Positions 43,999 to 53,424 are shown, counted from the stretch's first letter. The stretch: 64,000 nucleotides of DNA from an uncultured Prevotella sp. (GCA_900319905.1 ONQB01000004.1:62001-126000); one strand, 5' to 3'. Translations and numbers: made by a program. The notes: generated by a model not told the origin, from the letters alone.

Positions 43999-45165
43999 TT
44001 ACCATCGCTTTTGCTGATTTGCGATAACCTGTTTCTTATTGATGATGGGATTGGCATAGATGGCGAGCAGAATGTCGCGCAACTGATCGATGTTGCAGGT
44101 GTCGTAAGCATCGAGCTTCCGCAAGTGCTCAATGAAGTCATCGTACTGTCGGTCATCGTACTGGTCGGCATAGGTATGACATCCATAACGCAGATCGTAA
44201 GCGATGTAGTTGTTGGGGTAGAGCCGGTAAGCCTCAATGATGCGGCGGTCAATGATCTTGGCCACTTCCTTGTTGTATTCATTGCTCGTCAAGGGGGCGA
44301 GAGCCATAAGTTCAACGTCACTGATAGGCTCGCAGATCTCAAAGTGCACACGGCCCTTTCGCTGCATGATACCCGTCAGAACACTATTGAGGTCCTCACC
44401 CGGCTTCTTGGTGTATTGCGCAAACTGCGAGGCATAGAGCTCCAATGTCTTTAGAATGTCGCAAGGCTCCCACTCATAAGACACAGCCACAGGGACAATA
44501 TGTAAATCGGAAATAGCCCGTATCTTGTCCTCTGGATAGGCCATGCCAAACATCTTGATGATGCCCTGGTCTGTTGTGTCCATGCCGTCCTTCGTCCGTC
44601 CGTTGCGCTGAGCAATCCACACGGAACGATGCTGCTGCGTGATCGTGTAATGGAGATATTGGGAGAGATGAACCGACTTCTTGTAAAACTCCCTAAGGCT
44701 GCCTCCCGGGCGTTCTACCCTGAACATCTTATTACACTTGCCAATGTCAATCACCAATTGATTCTGCATGAGATTGGCACCAAAGGTAATCTCCGAAGTG
44801 TCAAAGCCATGAGTGAGGAGGTAATACTGCAACAAGCTGGCATCAAGCATGATGTCCCGATGGTTGGACACATAAAGGTAAGGTCTCAACGGGGAGAGTC
44901 GGGTAAGCCCGCAACACGTGAACTCATCTATCGTCTGTTTAACAATCTGTTCGTTGACACTCAGCATGGTATCTGCCTGGAAGTCATGAATGGACTTAAA
45001 CGTCAACAGCAGCTCGCGCACGTCAGACAGCGAGCGATCAGGATAGACGTAAGGAGCGAGCAAAGGGAAGAACCGATTGTTCACAATACGCTTCATGGCC
45101 GCAGGTATCTCCTCGTCGGTATAGGGTCGGATATCATCAAAGTCGGAAGTATCGTAAGATGTCAT
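43999..45165 (-). CDS. PlsC-like 1-acyl-glycerol-3-phosphate acyltransferase
   Basis: A 388-residue acyltransferase-fold protein without a clear membrane segment. The acceptor motif reads YVSNHRDIMLDASLL, which is His followed by five rather than four residues before Asp; FRVERPGGSLREFYKKS and VWIAQRNGRTKDGMD correspond to later blocks of the family. Related proteins occur in many Bacteroidota polyene clusters and in phospholipid synthesis. It overlaps the upstream alpha/beta hydrolase by 4 bp and precedes the MMPL gene by 60 bp. It probably attaches the polyene acyl chain, or a fatty acid, to the lipid core. Confidence 0.8.
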   Translation of the reverse strand: MTSYDTSDFDDIRPYTDEEIPAAMKRIVNNRFFPLLAPYVYPDRSLSDVRELLLTFKSIHDFQADTMLSVNEQIVKQTIDEFTCCGLTRLSPLRPYLYVSNHRDIMLDASLLQYYLLTHGFDTSEITFGANLMQNQLVIDIGKCNKMFRVERPGGSLREFYKKSVHLSQYLHYTITQQHRSVWIAQRNGRTKDGMDTTDQGIIKMFGMAYPEDKIRAISDLHIVPVAVSYEWEPCDILKTLELYASQFAQYTKKPGEDLNSVLTGIMQRKGRVHFEICEPISDVELMALAPLTSNEYNKEVAKIIDRRIIEAYRLYPNNYIAYDLRYGCHTYADQYDDRQYDDFIEHLRKLDAYDTCNIDQLRDILLAIYANPIINKKQVIANQQKRW

Positions 45166-46091
45166 TGTTGTTGCATTAATTGTTTAAACCAAGTCAGAAA
45201 GCGATTGCGCCATTGGCGACATTCGGCAGAGCCCTTCAAGCCCGACGCTCCAAAGCCATGGCCTCCCGTGGAATACTGTATGTAGAGATGAGGCACCTTG
45301 TGAGCCGTCAAAGCCGAATCGAGGAGCTCAGAGTTATGATAATGTACGATGGGATCGTCGTGACAGTTGACTAAAAACACCGGCGGACAGTTGTCGGGCA
45401 CATGCCGTTCCATAGACAGGCTGTCACGCAGCCGTCTGTCTCCTGTTCTGTTGTCACCCATCAGTCCCCTTCTCGAACGCTTGTGTACGCATGGCTCACA
45501 CATAGTGACCACCGGATAGACAGGTGCGACAAAGGCTGGCCACTCTGCAGATGGGAGCAATTCGACAGCACTCATCGCCAAATGTCCACCTGCCGAGAAC
45601 CCCATCACGCCCAAGCGGCAAGTGTCTACTTGCCAACGGTCGGCTTGACGTCGGACATAACGCATCGCTTGACGAAGGTCGTTAATGGCATCAGGATAAC
45701 GGTTGCCTCTCAGCAAGAGCCTGTAATGAAAGATGAAAGCCGGCACGTAAGCGGTGCGGTAATGAAGCACAAAAGCCGAGATGCCATTGCGTTGCAACCA
45801 TCGTCCCACGCTGTCACCCTCGTTGACCATGTCGTGCCAGAAGTAACTTCCGCCAGGACAGACGATGACGGCAGGACGCTGACTGCCCTTAGCCAGATAA
45901 GGCGTGAGCAAGACACGATGACGCACCGACGTGCCTTCCCAAACATTGACCGGAGCCATTTGAGCCAACGATGGCACAGGAAGCAAGGCCATGAGCAGCA
46001 ACAACCACCCCGCCCATCGTTTACAAGCCCTTCGTGTGCGATTCACATTTTTGGAGCCCTTCATCCTTCTCAAGCTTTTGTAATGTCTCAT
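45162..46091 (-). CDS. Exported alpha/beta hydrolase (acetyl-esterase/BD-FAE-like)
   Basis: A 309-residue hydrolase with a hydrophobic export segment at about 26-44 (GWLLLLMALLPVPSLAQ). The start could be the ATG at 46091 or 46064; the shorter form gives a more usual signal peptide. The triad is visible: Ser166 in GVMGFSAGGHLA, Asp245/246 in NCHDDPIVHYHNS, and His278 in STGGHGFG, with an oxyanion-type CPGGSYFWH. Relatives deacetylate or deferuloylate xylan and pectin. It sits inside the polyene operon (26 bp after the GT2-PlsC gene, overlapping the PlsC-like gene by 4 bp), so it may edit the pigment lipid or supply aromatic acids. Confidence 0.8.
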   Translation of the reverse strand: MRHYKSLRRMKGSKNVNRTRRACKRWAGWLLLLMALLPVPSLAQMAPVNVWEGTSVRHRVLLTPYLAKGSQRPAVIVCPGGSYFWHDMVNEGDSVGRWLQRNGISAFVLHYRTAYVPAFIFHYRLLLRGNRYPDAINDLRQAMRYVRRQADRWQVDTCRLGVMGFSAGGHLAMSAVELLPSAEWPAFVAPVYPVVTMCEPCVHKRSRRGLMGDNRTGDRRLRDSLSMERHVPDNCPPVFLVNCHDDPIVHYHNSELLDSALTAHKVPHLYIQYSTGGHGFGASGLKGSAECRQWRNRFLTWFKQLMQQQ

Positions 46092-46117
46092 GCGAGTCCT
46101 AAGCCTTTATATTCCAG

Positions 46118-47629
46118 TCAAACATACTTTGCCATGCCATCAGCCACTCGTCCATACCACCGAACATACATGTCTTGCAGCCAACGGGTCTGTTCCTTCA
46201 ACGTGCCCTTTTGTTCAAGATCTTCGTGAGAAATGACATCGCCCACCTGCAGGTATACCGGGCTTTTCTCCATCAATGCCTTTCCCTTACGCAATACCCG
46301 CCCGGTACCATAGAGCAGCAACGGTATGATGTCAACACCCAGTTCGTCGGCTATATAACATGCTCCACGATGGAAGCTGCCAATGTTACCGTTGACCGAC
46401 CGTGTCCCTTCAGGGAACAAGGCTATACTGTAGCCACGACTGACAAGCGACTGAAAGTGTGGCATAAGCTCGTCTATGCCCATCGTGATGGGGAAGTATT
46501 CGGCATGACGGATGATGAACCCGTAAAGTGGATTATGCCATGCCCAGTCGTTGGTCAGGAAGATGATGCGGGGCGTGAGCGTAAGCAAGTAGACTAAGTC
46601 GAGATGTGACTGATGGTTACATACGATGACCGACGGCTTACTGAAATCCACAGTTTCGTTGGCAACATAGCGGAAGCGCGCTCCAGGAATACCGGTCTTC
46701 AGAGCCGCGAAGCGCAGCACATGATAGATAAGCAGATGAAGCTTGCACCGTTTATGTTCCGTCATACGGCCGAGATGGACATAGCACCACACCATCGGCG
46801 TGAAGACAAAAACTAAAGGGAATAGCAGGAAAGCAGCCGTTGCCACCGTGCGCAATACCTTCGTTGTCTTGCGCCAGAGCCACAACGGCAGTCCATAGAC
46901 CAGGGCCAAGATGCACAATACGGTGTTAAGCACACTGATGCGCGCAAAATCCAAACCGGGCCTGAAATGGCTCACCCGCTCGTTGGCGGGCGGATAGTAC
47001 ACCGATACAGGAATACTGTAGAGCTTCACACCATGCCAACTGGCAAAGACGATGAGTTCGAGCTCTGCTTCGTACCGACTGGTTATCAATCGGTAACCAT
47101 AGAGTTTCTTCAATGGGTAGAGCCTGAAGCCCGTCTGCGTGTCGGGGATAAAGTGAAACGTCTGCACACAAAACCAGAAGTTGGAAAAGCGATTGGCAAA
47201 GCGGCTGCCTTTGTTCTGCCACTCACTGCAGTTGCTACGCTGTCCAAGGATGAGACTGCCCGGCCATTGCTTGTTAGCCTCGAGGAATGCCGGCAAGTCT
47301 GAGGCCTTGTGCTGTCCATCGGCATCCATCGTGATGGCATAGGCAAAACCCTTATGAAGTGCCGTCATGAAACCGACCTTCAAAGCATGACCTTTACCAC
47401 GATTATGATCATAGTGTACCAACTCGATGCCCTCAATGGCACGCAACACCTCCGTCGTGCCATCGTCACTGCCATCGTCAACCACAATCACGTCGTCGCA
47501 ATAACGCTGTGCCTCCGTAACAACACAACCTATGGTACCCACATTGTTATAGGTGGGAATAATCACGCAGATACTCCGATTTCGGAACGAGGTGCGGACG
47601 CTTGAGACATCTTCAATAGCCGACATCAT
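46118..47629 (-). CDS. Glycosyltransferase family 2 / acyltransferase fusion
   Basis: A 503-residue two-domain protein. Residues about 20-235 are a GT2 domain (CVIIPTYNNVGTIGCVV, VIVVDDGSDDGTTEVL, ITMDADGQHKASDLP; DAD is the metal site). Two membrane helices follow (about 230-300). Residues about 310-500 are a PlsC-type acyltransferase with VIVCNHQSHLDLVYLL (H-x4-D) and LFPEGTRSVNGNIGSFHRGA. This fusion is a hallmark of aryl-polyene clusters of the Bacteroidota and some Proteobacteria. It would build or acylate the glycolipid anchor of the polyene at the inner membrane. Confidence 0.92.
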   Translation of the reverse strand: MMSAIEDVSSVRTSFRNRSICVIIPTYNNVGTIGCVVTEAQRYCDDVIVVDDGSDDGTTEVLRAIEGIELVHYDHNRGKGHALKVGFMTALHKGFAYAITMDADGQHKASDLPAFLEANKQWPGSLILGQRSNCSEWQNKGSRFANRFSNFWFCVQTFHFIPDTQTGFRLYPLKKLYGYRLITSRYEAELELIVFASWHGVKLYSIPVSVYYPPANERVSHFRPGLDFARISVLNTVLCILALVYGLPLWLWRKTTKVLRTVATAAFLLFPLVFVFTPMVWCYVHLGRMTEHKRCKLHLLIYHVLRFAALKTGIPGARFRYVANETVDFSKPSVIVCNHQSHLDLVYLLTLTPRIIFLTNDWAWHNPLYGFIIRHAEYFPITMGIDELMPHFQSLVSRGYSIALFPEGTRSVNGNIGSFHRGACYIADELGVDIIPLLLYGTGRVLRKGKALMEKSPVYLQVGDVISHEDLEQKGTLKEQTRWLQDMYVRWYGRVADGMAKYV

Positions 47630-47656
47630 TTCTTCTATTTATCAGTCCCCCCGCCA

Positions 47657-48055
47657 TCACACTTTCGCCTCTTTAGCCGTACAGGTAAAGACAATGGTAG
47701 TAAACACATTGCTATTCCATAGTACGCTTACCTTGCTCTTGACCACGAGTGGCTTATCGTCAGCCGTCTGCCTTGCGATGTCAGTGAAGAGGAAAGAAAC
47801 TTCTTGGTAGTCGACAGGCGACAGGATGGAAAGAAACTTCACATCCTTCACCTCGCTGATCTCAAGCGGCATACTCACCACCTCCTCCAGCAACTCCTTG
47901 GCGATCTGCACGATGCAGACACCTGGTGTGATGGGATTGCCAGGAAAATGAGCCTTATAGATAAAGCATCCCGCATTGAGGCTCACATCAAACGTTGCCG
48001 ATTCCTCAGCCACCTGCTGACGCTCAATCTGGTAAAGTTGGTTCTTCAGTATCAT
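47657..48055 (-). CDS. Hotdog-fold 3-hydroxyacyl-ACP dehydratase (ApeI/FabA-like)
   Basis: A 132-residue hotdog protein with the FabA/FabZ-type block YKAHFPGNPITPGVCIVQIAKELL; the His in AHFPGNP is the likely catalytic residue. It dehydrates the 3-hydroxyacyl-ACP in each polyene extension cycle. The gene overlaps the preceding small exported-protein gene by 32 bp. A second, more degenerate dehydratase is encoded at 53839-54306. Confidence 0.8.
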   Translation of the reverse strand: MILKNQLYQIERQQVAEESATFDVSLNAGCFIYKAHFPGNPITPGVCIVQIAKELLEEVVSMPLEISEVKDVKFLSILSPVDYQEVSFLFTDIARQTADDKPLVVKSKVSVLWNSNVFTTIVFTCTAKEAKV

Positions 48056-48515
48056 CTTTTGCTTTATTGTCTGTATTATCTATTGGTGTAAGCGTATAAC
48101 TAATATGGTATCGCTCGTCGTCATAATGGTTCTTGCCCTGTAGGAGACCGAGAAGCACCTGCCGCAGATCTTCTTTGATGACAGCCCGCACATACCACTT
48201 GTCAAGCATGGCAATGACATGATTGAGCGTCATCCGGTCGGCAGACATAACATAAGTGAAGTCCAATGCTGAGATGCCAAACTCGTTGACGATGGCTCCT
48301 TTAATAGTGTCACCCTCATGGAGCAACAGGCAAACGCCGCTGATCTCTCCCCTACCCGTCTTGATAAAGGCCTTGTAGGAAGCACGTTCACCCTCGTTGG
48401 CGGGAAACACGATGCTGTCCTCGACCTCTATCCGACACGAGCCGGACATGGCGGCGTTGGCCGGAGCCACAAGTCCCAACACCATCATGCTAACGCACAC
48501 TAAACACTTTCTCAT
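48024..48515 (-). CDS. Small exported protein of the polyene operon (LolA partner position)
   Basis: A 163-residue protein. The ATG at 48515 is chosen because it begins a signal peptide (MRKCLVCVSMMVLGLVAPAN, then A); longer forms would add an unrelated hydrophilic head inside lolA. The mature part is beta-rich (SYKAFIKTGRGEISGVCLLL, GFTYVMSADRMTLNHVIA-like patterns) and ends in a charged tail. I recognise no domain. In proteobacterial polyene clusters a DUF3261-type lipoprotein occupies a similar place, and this may be its counterpart. It overlaps both neighbours. Confidence 0.6.
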   Translation of the reverse strand: MRKCLVCVSMMVLGLVAPANAAMSGSCRIEVEDSIVFPANEGERASYKAFIKTGRGEISGVCLLLHEGDTIKGAIVNEFGISALDFTYVMSADRMTLNHVIAMLDKWYVRAVIKEDLRQVLLGLLQGKNHYDDERYHISYTLTPIDNTDNKAKDDTEEPTLPD

Positions 48516-49119
48516 TGATGGGTAAATTGAGTTTGGTATTCTGCAGCACGATGCTTGTTGCATCATTGTTTTGCTCAATCATCTTCACGCCTATCACCAT
48601 GGCGCGCTTCATATCGAAGTAGACAGTGATGGCCTTAAACATCTGCTTCATAGGATTGCGCTTTGGCTTCATGATGGCTTTCCAGTTGTTGCCCTTACCT
48701 TGCAGCGTCACATTGAAGTCGCGACTGTTGGACACGCAACTGCCCACCACACTGCTCATCATGATACGCGTAATTTCCTTGAACATTTTGCTCTGGGCCA
48801 CATTCACGCGGTTGCTTCCCTTTTCATTCTTCATCCACACCGTCTGTCCATTGAGCAGGAATGTATAGGAATAAGGCGTGGTATACTCCCACCGCAGCTT
48901 ATTAGGCTGTGCGTAATACATGTGACCTCTCGACACCAGCTTACTTTTAAGCATGGCGACACTCTTTGTCTGCACAAAATCGCAGGTCATCGTCTTCATG
49001 CGGGAGGCAACGGCATTGATTTGCTGCCTCACCTGCGCCGGCGTATAGTTCTGCGCTCTTGACGGCACTGACAGCAGTATCCAGAGCATCACCAGTAATC
49101 CAATCTTCAATTTCATCAT
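48490..49119 (-). CDS. LolA-like outer-membrane lipoprotein carrier protein
   Basis: A 209-residue periplasmic carrier with a signal peptide ending SRAQ (about 23). LolA-type pattern: AVASRMKTMTCDFVQTKSVA, SRGHMYYAQPNKLRWEYTTP, SYTFLLNGQTVWMKNE. LolA-fold proteins shield acyl chains while crossing the periplasm. In aryl-polyene clusters a LolA-like protein accompanies the MMPL exporter and is thought to carry the pigment lipid. It lies 6 bp after the EamA-like gene. Confidence 0.88.
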   Translation of the reverse strand: MMKLKIGLLVMLWILLSVPSRAQNYTPAQVRQQINAVASRMKTMTCDFVQTKSVAMLKSKLVSRGHMYYAQPNKLRWEYTTPYSYTFLLNGQTVWMKNEKGSNRVNVAQSKMFKEITRIMMSSVVGSCVSNSRDFNVTLQGKGNNWKAIMKPKRNPMKQMFKAITVYFDMKRAMVIGVKMIEQNNDATSIVLQNTKLNLPINEKVFSVR

Positions 49120-49125
49120 TTCGTT

Positions 49126-49488
49126 TTACTTTGCTATCAAACAACATCCGCCCACAATCAGTCCGACACCTATCCACTTCGCCAGCGACACCTCTTCATG
49201 AAAGAAGACGATGGCAGCCACCATGCCGAAGACGAAGCTCAATGACGACAAAGGATATGCCAAGCTCAATGGGAACACCTTGAGCATATGCATCCACAGC
49301 AACGAGGCAAAGAGGAAGCACAAGCCACAGGCTGCGAACGGCCAGTTGGTGAGCAGACTGCCGAAGAAAGACCATGTCCAGGCAAACGGTTTCATCCTGA
49401 CCATCGCAAGCTTCAGAAACACCTGTCCTCCCGCCAGCATGGCACTCTGCATGATGGCCATCGGTAATATCTTATAGAGAGCTGTCAT
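49126..49488 (-). CDS. Small EamA/SMR-type four-helix transporter
   Basis: A 120-residue inner-membrane protein with four hydrophobic helices and the family end pattern FPLSLAYPLSSLSFVFGMVAA, HEEVSLAKWIGVGLIVGGC. The size and motifs match half-size EamA proteins such as ArnE/F-type lipid flippases. Within the operon it could flip the polyene glycolipid or its carrier; this is inferred from neighbours. Confidence 0.8.
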   Translation of the reverse strand: MTALYKILPMAIMQSAMLAGGQVFLKLAMVRMKPFAWTWSFFGSLLTNWPFAACGLCFLFASLLWMHMLKVFPLSLAYPLSSLSFVFGMVAAIVFFHEEVSLAKWIGVGLIVGGCCLIAK

Positions 49489-49536
49489 TCTTATCGTTTC
49501 TTATTTTATAATTAACGCTCATTCCGCTCAATTATT

Positions 49537-51360
49537 CTACATCATTCTCAGTACGCTCACCCTCGACTGTATCTCCGGCGCCGGTCGTTTGCCCATGCGC
49601 CGAAGCAGTTCATTGAATGTCTGGGTGCTCTCATCGTGACAACCCACCAACACCGATTTGCATCGCCCGAGCCGCAACAGCAACCGGGCCTGATAAAGTG
49701 ACCAAGCCCACGACTTGTTGTTTTGTGAGAAAGTGATGTTATATCCGTGACACTTCAGATGAATGGCGATGGCACTGCTCAGGGTGTTGTGCGTGCTCTG
49801 CATGAATAAGGTAGGCTTCAGCAAGTCCTCACCCTCCATGAGTTGCTGCAGCAGCTGTTCACTATAGTTGAGACATCCCCATGCCGTACCAGTGACGATG
49901 GCGTCAGGTTCAGAGATATTGGCTTGCTGCAATGCCTGCAACGAGGTAAGCATTGTGCTGCGCAGTAGGGTACCCATACGTCGTGCTTCCATCGGTTTGA
50001 CATACTGCTTTACGGCGGCAGCCGTCTCTGCCTTGTCGTTGACCACACTTGACACTTCCACGATGCGCTGTTCGTCAATCAACGTCGTTGGAGGAACGTC
50101 AATAGGCTTGTCGGTGAGCAACAACGACGTGTCATTGCCTCCGAATCCGAATGAGTTGCACATCACCGTATGAAGCATCACTTCATTCTGTCCCATGTAA
50201 GGTCTCAATGAGGATAACTCATCGTTCTCGGCCAGCTTCTGTTCTGCTGTCAGAGCATCCGCATCCTCCATAGGCAGCCGCCAGCCCAGATTGACGGGAA
50301 TGAAACGATGGTGCATGGCAATGATGCTGATCACGGCCGCAATGCTTCCAGAAGCGCTCGTGGTGTGTCCCGTAAAGCTTTTTGTGCTCGACACGGCCGG
50401 CAGATGGCCTTGGAAAACCTGACGGATGGCCCGTGCCTCACTTTGGTCGTTATTTACCGTTCCCGTACCATGGGCATGCACCCATTGTACGTCCTTTGGT
50501 TTCAGTCCGGCCATGTCCAAAGCCTGCCTCATGGCCAGCAGTGCGCCAATACCCTCTGGCGACGAGGCTGTCTGATGGAATGCATCGCAGGCATTGCCAT
50601 ATCCTGCCAGACAAGCATCGGCCGTGGCATGACGGGCCACGGCATCATCTAAGCGTTCCATCACCACATAGGCTGCACCCTCACCGAGGTTGAGTCCTGC
50701 GCGTGTGCCGTCAAAGGGACGGCAACGCTCATGGTCGAGTATCATCAGTGAGTTGAAGCCATTGAGATGAAACAGCGACAGTGCCTCGCTACCACCTGCC
50801 ACCACGATGTCGGCATCACCGGCTTTCAGCATATCGGCTCCCAACAGCAACGCGTTGGCTGCCGATGAGCATGCGGTAGAGATGGTCGTATAGTCGGTAA
50901 ACAAATGGAAGTAGTCGGCGATGTCGGCAGTATTACTACCGCAGTCGTGATGGGCAATAAAGTCAACAGCCGCATTCTGACCGGCCGTCTGACCGGCTGT
51001 CCGCAGGAAAGCCTGCTCAGTAACATCCATGCCGGCAACAGTGGTACCGGAAATCAGCAACACGCGCTTGTGAGCGGCTGACTGAATTCGCGCTTTCGTG
51101 AGGGCTTCTCTCACCGCCATAATGCCCATCAGCGCCGTGCGGCTCATGGTCTGGTCGGCATTGATATGAAGCCGTTGCTTCATCTCCGCATTACTGAGTT
51201 TCACCTCTCCTACTGGCAACTCATGATGAGCCGACGGCAGGAAGCGCATCTCACCAATGCCCGACCGGCGGGCTACCAGCGAAGAAACCACCGAAGCACA
51301 GTCATTGCCAATGGCACAGACAATGCCCTCACCTGTTATGACTATCGGATTACTCTCCAT
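49537..51360 (-). CDS. Beta-ketoacyl synthase with C-terminal ketosynthase-like extension (second copy)
   Basis: A 607-residue protein. The start is the ATG at 51360; the in-frame GTG at 51369 is less likely. Residues about 1-410 are a complete KAS domain with Cys164 (TISTACSSAANALL), His297 (WVHAHGTGTVNND) and His332 (SSTKSFTGHTTSASG). Residues about 440-600 resemble a second ketosynthase N-terminal half (MQSTHNTLSSAIAIHLKCHG, SVLVGCHDESTQTFN) of the Ketoacyl-synt_2 type without a catalytic cysteine. It elongates the polyene chain, probably with the partner enzyme at 51676-53424. Confidence 0.9.
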   Translation of the reverse strand: MESNPIVITGEGIVCAIGNDCASVVSSLVARRSGIGEMRFLPSAHHELPVGEVKLSNAEMKQRLHINADQTMSRTALMGIMAVREALTKARIQSAAHKRVLLISGTTVAGMDVTEQAFLRTAGQTAGQNAAVDFIAHHDCGSNTADIADYFHLFTDYTTISTACSSAANALLLGADMLKAGDADIVVAGGSEALSLFHLNGFNSLMILDHERCRPFDGTRAGLNLGEGAAYVVMERLDDAVARHATADACLAGYGNACDAFHQTASSPEGIGALLAMRQALDMAGLKPKDVQWVHAHGTGTVNNDQSEARAIRQVFQGHLPAVSSTKSFTGHTTSASGSIAAVISIIAMHHRFIPVNLGWRLPMEDADALTAEQKLAENDELSSLRPYMGQNEVMLHTVMCNSFGFGGNDTSLLLTDKPIDVPPTTLIDEQRIVEVSSVVNDKAETAAAVKQYVKPMEARRMGTLLRSTMLTSLQALQQANISEPDAIVTGTAWGCLNYSEQLLQQLMEGEDLLKPTLFMQSTHNTLSSAIAIHLKCHGYNITFSQNNKSWAWSLYQARLLLRLGRCKSVLVGCHDESTQTFNELLRRMGKRPAPEIQSRVSVLRMM

Positions 51361-51400
51361 CTCAATCACAGCCTTCCATTTACTCCATTGGTCAGCACCA

Positions 51401-51658
51401 TCACTTCTTACGGTTCTTAGACACGTATTCAGCCATCGTTCTCACACTCTTGAAGATCTGCTTTCCCTCAGCCGGACTGGCCAGACGGATGCCGTACTGC
51501 TTCTCCATGAGCACAATGAGTTCGAGCGCATCAATAGAGTCCAAGCCAAGGCCCTCGCCAAAAAGCGGTGCGTCGGCATCGATGTCGTCAGGGGACATAT
51601 CCTCTAAGTTCAGCGCACTGATGATATGCTGCTTGAGTTCTTTAATCAATTCTTCCAT
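51401..51658 (-). CDS. Acyl carrier protein (between the ketosynthases)
   Basis: An 85-residue carrier protein; the ATG at 51658 is preferred over the in-frame TTG nine bases upstream. The phosphopantetheine attachment Ser41 lies in GLGLDSIDALELIVLM. Acidic, standard length. Flanked by the two ketosynthase genes, it probably carries the growing polyene. Confidence 0.93.
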   Translation of the reverse strand: MEELIKELKQHIISALNLEDMSPDDIDADAPLFGEGLGLDSIDALELIVLMEKQYGIRLASPAEGKQIFKSVRTMAEYVSKNRKK

Positions 51659-51675
51659 ATATTTCAATTTGTATG

Positions 51676-53424
51676 TTATTCTAAAATACTAAGTTCAGCC
51701 TCAAAGCGATTGTCCGTCTCACAGTCTATCCACCCTCCTATCACGCTTGTAGTATCAGGATCGAGGAAAGCCGACTGTACAATGTCGCTGACTATTGACG
51801 CGTCACGGGTAGGCAACAGGTAGAAGCTGGTCTCCCCATGATAGTGATAACGCATGGCGATCTCACCTGTAACGATATTGGGCAGGGTGTAGACGAACCG
51901 CTCCGGACTGGGGAAGAAATCGTCGGCATGCATGATCGATGTCAGGTAATTGAGGTCGGCATGAATAGAGCCCGAACGCCCCACGATGACTACAGCGCGA
52001 TGCTCTGCAGCATCTGATGTCGTTGTTTCCTCAGCCTTCAAAAGCAGTTGGGTGGCAACCAGTCCTATGCGGCAAAGCAAATCCATCTTATAGAATCTTG
52101 GATAGTCGCCACCAGTCTTCTTGTAGAGTTCCGTCACCAGTGTCTTCCCCATTGAAGTCACCGCAAGCTTGACGCCATCTACGGTAACGTCCTTTTCGGA
52201 GAGATGTACTGAATGGCGAACAACTGGCTGATGACGCAACGCTTCATTTTTTTCATCCGCTTCAGCTTGCTTGCTCATGAACAGTGCCACATTGACACCG
52301 CCAAAGCCCGACAGCATTTTGATGAATGAGGACTTACTGGTGGGCATCTCCTTGGTTGTGACATTGATTTTCCTCGACACTCCCAGTTCTGCAAAGTTAT
52401 TGGTAGGCAATATGATGCCCGCATCAATTGCAGCCATCGACAGCACTGTCTCCAACACGCCGCAGGCTCCCATTGTATGTCCGAAGTTGGCCTTCACCGC
52501 ATTAACCGGCACCTGCCCCAGACCTGCGCGGTCGATAGCCACCGCCTCCATCTGGTCGTTGAACATTGTTGCCGTGCCATGGGTTGAGAGGAAAGCCAAC
52601 TGCTCACTGTCAACAACGGCAGTGCTTTTCACCGATTCCAAGGCACGCCACGCTCCTTCAGCGCTCATCGACGGTGCACTGATGTGGTGGGCATCGTTGC
52701 GTACGGCTCCAGCCACGACGTGCCAGCCCGGTTCAGGTGCTGTGCGTGAGAGAATCACCGTGGCTGCGGCCTCACCAAGGTTCAGCCCTGTCCGGTCTAT
52801 GTCGAACGGCCTGCAGACCTGGGATGAAAGGGCCTTGAGCGATTGAAAGCCGGAGACTATGAACCGGCTCTGTCGCTCAGCACCGCACACCACCGCATGA
52901 TCGTAACGTCCCATGCGCAACAGCCGCGTGGCGAACACAATGGCCGATGCTCCAGAGATACAGGCATTGTCAACGACGATTGGCATCGTCGGAATGCCAA
53001 CGGCCTTAGCAATTACCTCGGCACTATGGCCGAGGGACAGCCACTGTAGCAGTTGTGGGTCGGTTGTCTGACGCTCATCGGTCAGTTGGTCGAGCAATCC
53101 GATGTTGCCTTTGGTCGTACTGAGCACCAGCACCGTACGGCCGTCATCCAAACGAGGCATCGCCGGTCCAGCTTGCTGCCGCCACATGGCGATGGCCTTG
53201 CTGACTGAGGCAATGGCCATGGCCTCAAACGGTGTATGGCTTTCCCCACAAGGCCATTGCGCCATCTGCGACTCGCTGAAAAGTGATGCCATGAATGGCT
53301 GTGGCAACTGCCAACGGCCGTTCCACTGACGGATGGCTGTTGCCCCGTTGCGCACGGCCTGTAGATTGGCGGCTGTGGAGTCACCCAACGGCGAGAGGAT
53401 ATGATGTGCTACGACACGAATCAT
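51676..53424 (-). CDS. Beta-ketoacyl synthase with C-terminal ketosynthase-like extension (first copy)
   Basis: A 582-residue protein. The N-terminal about 400 residues are a ketosynthase with an intact triad: Cys155 (VVDNACISGASAIV), His282 (FLSTHGTATMFND) and His316 (VKANFGHTMGACGV, with Lys311). Residues about 430-580 form an additional ketosynthase-like segment (HADDFFPSPERFVYTLPNIV, GEIAMRYHYHGETSFYLLP) of the Ketoacyl-synt_2 type. It overlaps the thioesterase gene by 4 bp and precedes the ACP by 17 bp. Both ketosynthases retain cysteine, so neither looks like a classical chain-length factor. Confidence 0.9.
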   Translation of the reverse strand: MIRVVAHHILSPLGDSTAANLQAVRNGATAIRQWNGRWQLPQPFMASLFSESQMAQWPCGESHTPFEAMAIASVSKAIAMWRQQAGPAMPRLDDGRTVLVLSTTKGNIGLLDQLTDERQTTDPQLLQWLSLGHSAEVIAKAVGIPTMPIVVDNACISGASAIVFATRLLRMGRYDHAVVCGAERQSRFIVSGFQSLKALSSQVCRPFDIDRTGLNLGEAAATVILSRTAPEPGWHVVAGAVRNDAHHISAPSMSAEGAWRALESVKSTAVVDSEQLAFLSTHGTATMFNDQMEAVAIDRAGLGQVPVNAVKANFGHTMGACGVLETVLSMAAIDAGIILPTNNFAELGVSRKINVTTKEMPTSKSSFIKMLSGFGGVNVALFMSKQAEADEKNEALRHQPVVRHSVHLSEKDVTVDGVKLAVTSMGKTLVTELYKKTGGDYPRFYKMDLLCRIGLVATQLLLKAEETTTSDAAEHRAVVIVGRSGSIHADLNYLTSIMHADDFFPSPERFVYTLPNIVTGEIAMRYHYHGETSFYLLPTRDASIVSDIVQSAFLDPDTTSVIGGWIDCETDNRFEAELSILE

